Positions 13,294-14,515 of a stretch of 14,515 nucleotides of DNA are shown piece after piece. The DNA lies in the NCBI GenBank assembly GCA_900549485.1, contig UROG01000050.1, positions 1 through 14,515 on the forward strand, in the 5' to 3' direction. The notes under the pieces are model-generated. The model worked only from the letters and a program-made list of their open reading frames with translations. It ran no database searches and had not been told where the DNA came from. Source of the DNA: an uncultured Eubacteriales bacterium (lineage in GTDB: Bacteria; Bacillota; Clostridia; Oscillospirales; Oscillospiraceae). Numbering within the stretch: the stretch's first letter is position 1; each line of letters starts with the position of its first letter. The position numbers were made by a program, and so were the translations under genes.

Positions 13294-14412
13294 TCAGATA
13301 GAGTCAGTGCTGCCTTCCGTGCGCTCCTTATCAGGCAGCTGACCGCGCACCGCGCCTTTCAGATAAAGCTCGGACAGCGTCAGAAGAAAGCTTCGCAGCA
13401 TGGGCGCCTTCCGAAAATGATTTGCCATTTCAAGCAGCTGTGAAAATGTGTTGTCGGTGAAATCGGATAGCTGAAAAGCGCCCGTTGAGTATAAAATGTC
13501 GAAGATTTCATCTATCAGCACCTTGCGTTCAACGTTGTTCATTCCCTCCAGCGTCATATCTATGGCGGAGTTGAATACTACGCTGAATCTGCTCAATTCG
13601 GGAAGCGTGATAAAACCGCGGCTGTCTACCTGCCACAGAAGCAGATCATGGGCGCTGACACCGTATTCGTCACAGGCGACTACCGTAAGCTTGCCGGCCT
13701 CCTTCATCAACATCCCGACAATGGAGCGGTAGGGAACGTACGTAACGATCCTGCCGCGCATCAGGGCGTATTCCGGCTTTGAGAAGAAAGCGGGCAGGAA
13801 GCCGGGACCGTCATAGCTGATCACCTTCGCAATGCGCCCGCGTACACTCTCCGAAACTGTGCAGGCGGCATAAATCGCAAGGTTTCCGCCCTTTGAATGT
13901 CCGCTTACAACTATTTCATCCGCATAAAGCGCCGCTTGCGCTTCAAGGTACACCGCGGCGTCTCTCTGTGCGGGTATGCTTTCGCATATGGCAAGCTCGC
14001 AGTTTTCTTTCCAGCCCACAAGCGTGTCGTCCGTGCCGCGGAAGGTGACGTACAGCTTTCCGTCGGGGCCGTGTACGCTAAGCGCGGAAAACTGTTCTGT
14101 CACATCGGTTCGCACTTTGTTGACGAAGCCGGACAAAAGCAGATTCCCGTATCTTTCGCTTTCCGCCATCAGTTTCAGCAGATCAAGCAGCTGCTTTGAC
14201 GTGAAAACGCCCATACTGCTGTCGCCGCGTAGATAAAGATATTTGTCAACGGCTTCCCTGAGCGTGATGGCGCCGCCGTTTTCGGGGAAAATGCAGCCGT
14301 AGTTGGGCTTCCCGACACAAGCAAACAGCATTTCGTCTATTTCGTTTACGGGAGAAGCTTCAAAACTCAGATCGCCCCTCCACTTTACGTAATCCAAAGC
14401 GGTATAGCTCAT
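13294..14412 (-). CDS. DUF2974 (Mbeg1-like) alpha/beta hydrolase
   Basis: The protein has 372 residues from ATG 14412. The longest frame begins at a GTG (14424) that is itself part of the GTGAGG ribosome binding site, so the ATG 6 bases beyond that site is the real start. It shows a lipase-like alpha/beta hydrolase core. VTFRGTDDTLVGWKEN (about 122-137) resembles the oxyanion region of class 3 lipases. The elbow GHSKGGNLA (171-179) has the nucleophile S173, and SYDGPGF follows the next strand. This matches the DUF2974/Mbeg1-like family, common in Clostridia and lactobacilli, whose substrate is not established. There is no signal peptide, so it probably acts in the cytoplasm. The gene stands alone, convergent with the envelope operon. 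The family call is good; function is open. Confidence 0.85.
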   Translation of the reverse strand: MSYTALDYVKWRGDLSFEASPVNEIDEMLFACVGKPNYGCIFPENGGAITLREAVDKYLYLRGDSSMGVFTSKQLLDLLKLMAESERYGNLLLSGFVNKVRTDVTEQFSALSVHGPDGKLYVTFRGTDDTLVGWKENCELAICESIPAQRDAAVYLEAQAALYADEIVVSGHSKGGNLAIYAACTVSESVRGRIAKVISYDGPGFLPAFFSKPEYALMRGRIVTYVPYRSIVGMLMKEAGKLTVVACDEYGVSAHDLLLWQVDSRGFITLPELSRFSVVFNSAIDMTLEGMNNVERKVLIDEIFDILYSTGAFQLSDFTDNTFSQLLEMANHFRKAPMLRSFLLTLSELYLKGAVRGQLPDKERTEGSTDSI

Positions 14413-14424
14413 AAATAACCTCAC

Positions 14425-14453
14425 TTTTTATGATATGCATTATATCATAAAAA
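14425..14453 (-). promoter_or_regulatory. Perfect dyad over the -10 region of the DUF2974 gene
   Basis: A perfect 12-base inverted repeat (14425-14436 and 14442-14453) with a 5-base centre is placed over the -10 box and likely start of transcription of the hydrolase gene. It could be a regulator site, or the A/T-rich foot of an RNA hairpin at the very 5' end of the transcript. Confidence 0.5.
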
Positions 14454-14471
14454 ACTCTGCGAGACTGTCAA
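14439..14471 (-). promoter_or_regulatory. Promoter of the DUF2974 gene, embedded in a terminator
   Basis: On the minus strand a perfect TTGACA (14471-14466) is followed after 16 bases by TATGAT (14449-14444), or after 21 bases by an extended TGATATAAT (-10 hexamer at 14444-14439). The -35 lies in the loop of the terminator hairpin at 14449-14492, and the -10 follows its T-run. Which -10 is used cannot be told by eye. Confidence 0.68.
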
Positions 14472-14492
14472 AAAAGCCTCGCAGAGTTTTTT
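14449..14492. terminator. Perfect bidirectional intrinsic terminator
   Basis: A perfect 15-base inverted repeat (14449-14463 and 14478-14492) with a 14-base loop has A6 and T6 at its feet and a GC-rich core CTCTGCGAG. No plus-strand gene precedes it, so it most likely ends a minus-strand gene located beyond the window edge, just before the hydrolase promoter. Confidence 0.88.
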
Positions 14493-14508
14493 GCCCGCAG
14501 GCAAAAAA
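14487..14508. repeat. Second hairpin sharing the T-run of the terminator
   Basis: TTTTTTGCC (14487-14495) and GGCAAAAAA (14500-14508) form a perfect 9-base inverted repeat with loop CGCA. It shares T6 with the right arm of the neighbouring terminator, so the two stems exclude one another in RNA. Confidence 0.55.
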
Positions 14509-14515
14509 TAGTTTT

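Noticed and set aside
14413..14424. GTG start at 14424 for the DUF2974 gene
   Set aside because: These bases contain the GAGG ribosome binding site for ATG 14412.

Overview
The window looks like a chromosomal piece of an anaerobic, Gram-positive Clostridia-type bacterium, probably of the Oscillospiraceae/Ruminococcaceae kind. The evidence is roughly balanced base composition, strong AGGAGG-type ribosome binding sites, sigma-A promoters, many intrinsic terminators, a 2-hydroxyacyl-CoA dehydratase operon (amino-acid fermentation), a YolD/Y-family polymerase pair, a secreted Cys/His-repeat CHAP protein, and a GtrA/LCP envelope operon. No rRNA, tRNA, CRISPR array, insertion sequence or phage module was seen.

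Layout. (1) Positions 1-3376, minus strand: a 2-hydroxyacyl-CoA dehydratase operon. From a near-consensus promoter (3348-3376) it reads beta-like subunit, alpha-like subunit, a 76-residue membrane protein with a Cys-x-Cys-x-Cys-x-Cys head, then the first 13 codons of the ATP-dependent activator, cut by the window edge. (2) 3377-3613: a divergent control region with two back-to-back promoters and a long imperfect inverted repeat between them. (3) 3561-6399, plus strand: a translesion polymerase (UvrX/UmuC type), its YolD partner overlapping by 4 bases, and a SpoU/TrmH RNA methyltransferase. (4) 6473-7986: a secreted CHAP-type amidase with metal-ligand-like Cys/His repeats, started by TTG. (5) 7987-8827: a structured leader with a short upstream reading frame and a strong terminator hairpin directly in front of a CatA-like acetyltransferase, which resembles an attenuator. 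(6) 8861-13256, plus strand: a complete-looking envelope glycosylation operon with promoter, GT-C membrane glycosyltransferase, GtrB-like polyprenyl-phosphate glycosyltransferase, GtrA-like flippase, LytR-CpsA-Psr ligase and a bidirectional terminator. (7) 13294-14515, minus strand: a DUF2974 (Mbeg1-like) alpha/beta hydrolase whose promoter is interleaved with a terminator hairpin and a perfect dyad.

How the genes work together. In the dehydratase operon the activator would feed single electrons, at the cost of ATP, to the two-subunit iron-sulfur dehydratase; the small Cys-rich membrane protein is an unexplained extra member. In the polymerase operon YolD probably supports or regulates the lesion-bypass enzyme. 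In the envelope operon GtrB would charge undecaprenyl phosphate with a sugar, GtrA would flip it, the GT-C enzyme would transfer it to an acceptor outside the cell, and the LCP protein would attach a glycopolymer to peptidoglycan. These assignments rest on motifs read by eye; substrates are unknown throughout.

Three apparent longest-frame starts were moved inward on ribosome-binding-site grounds: the dehydratase beta subunit to GTG 3289, the CatA-like gene to ATG 8171, and the DUF2974 gene to ATG 14412.
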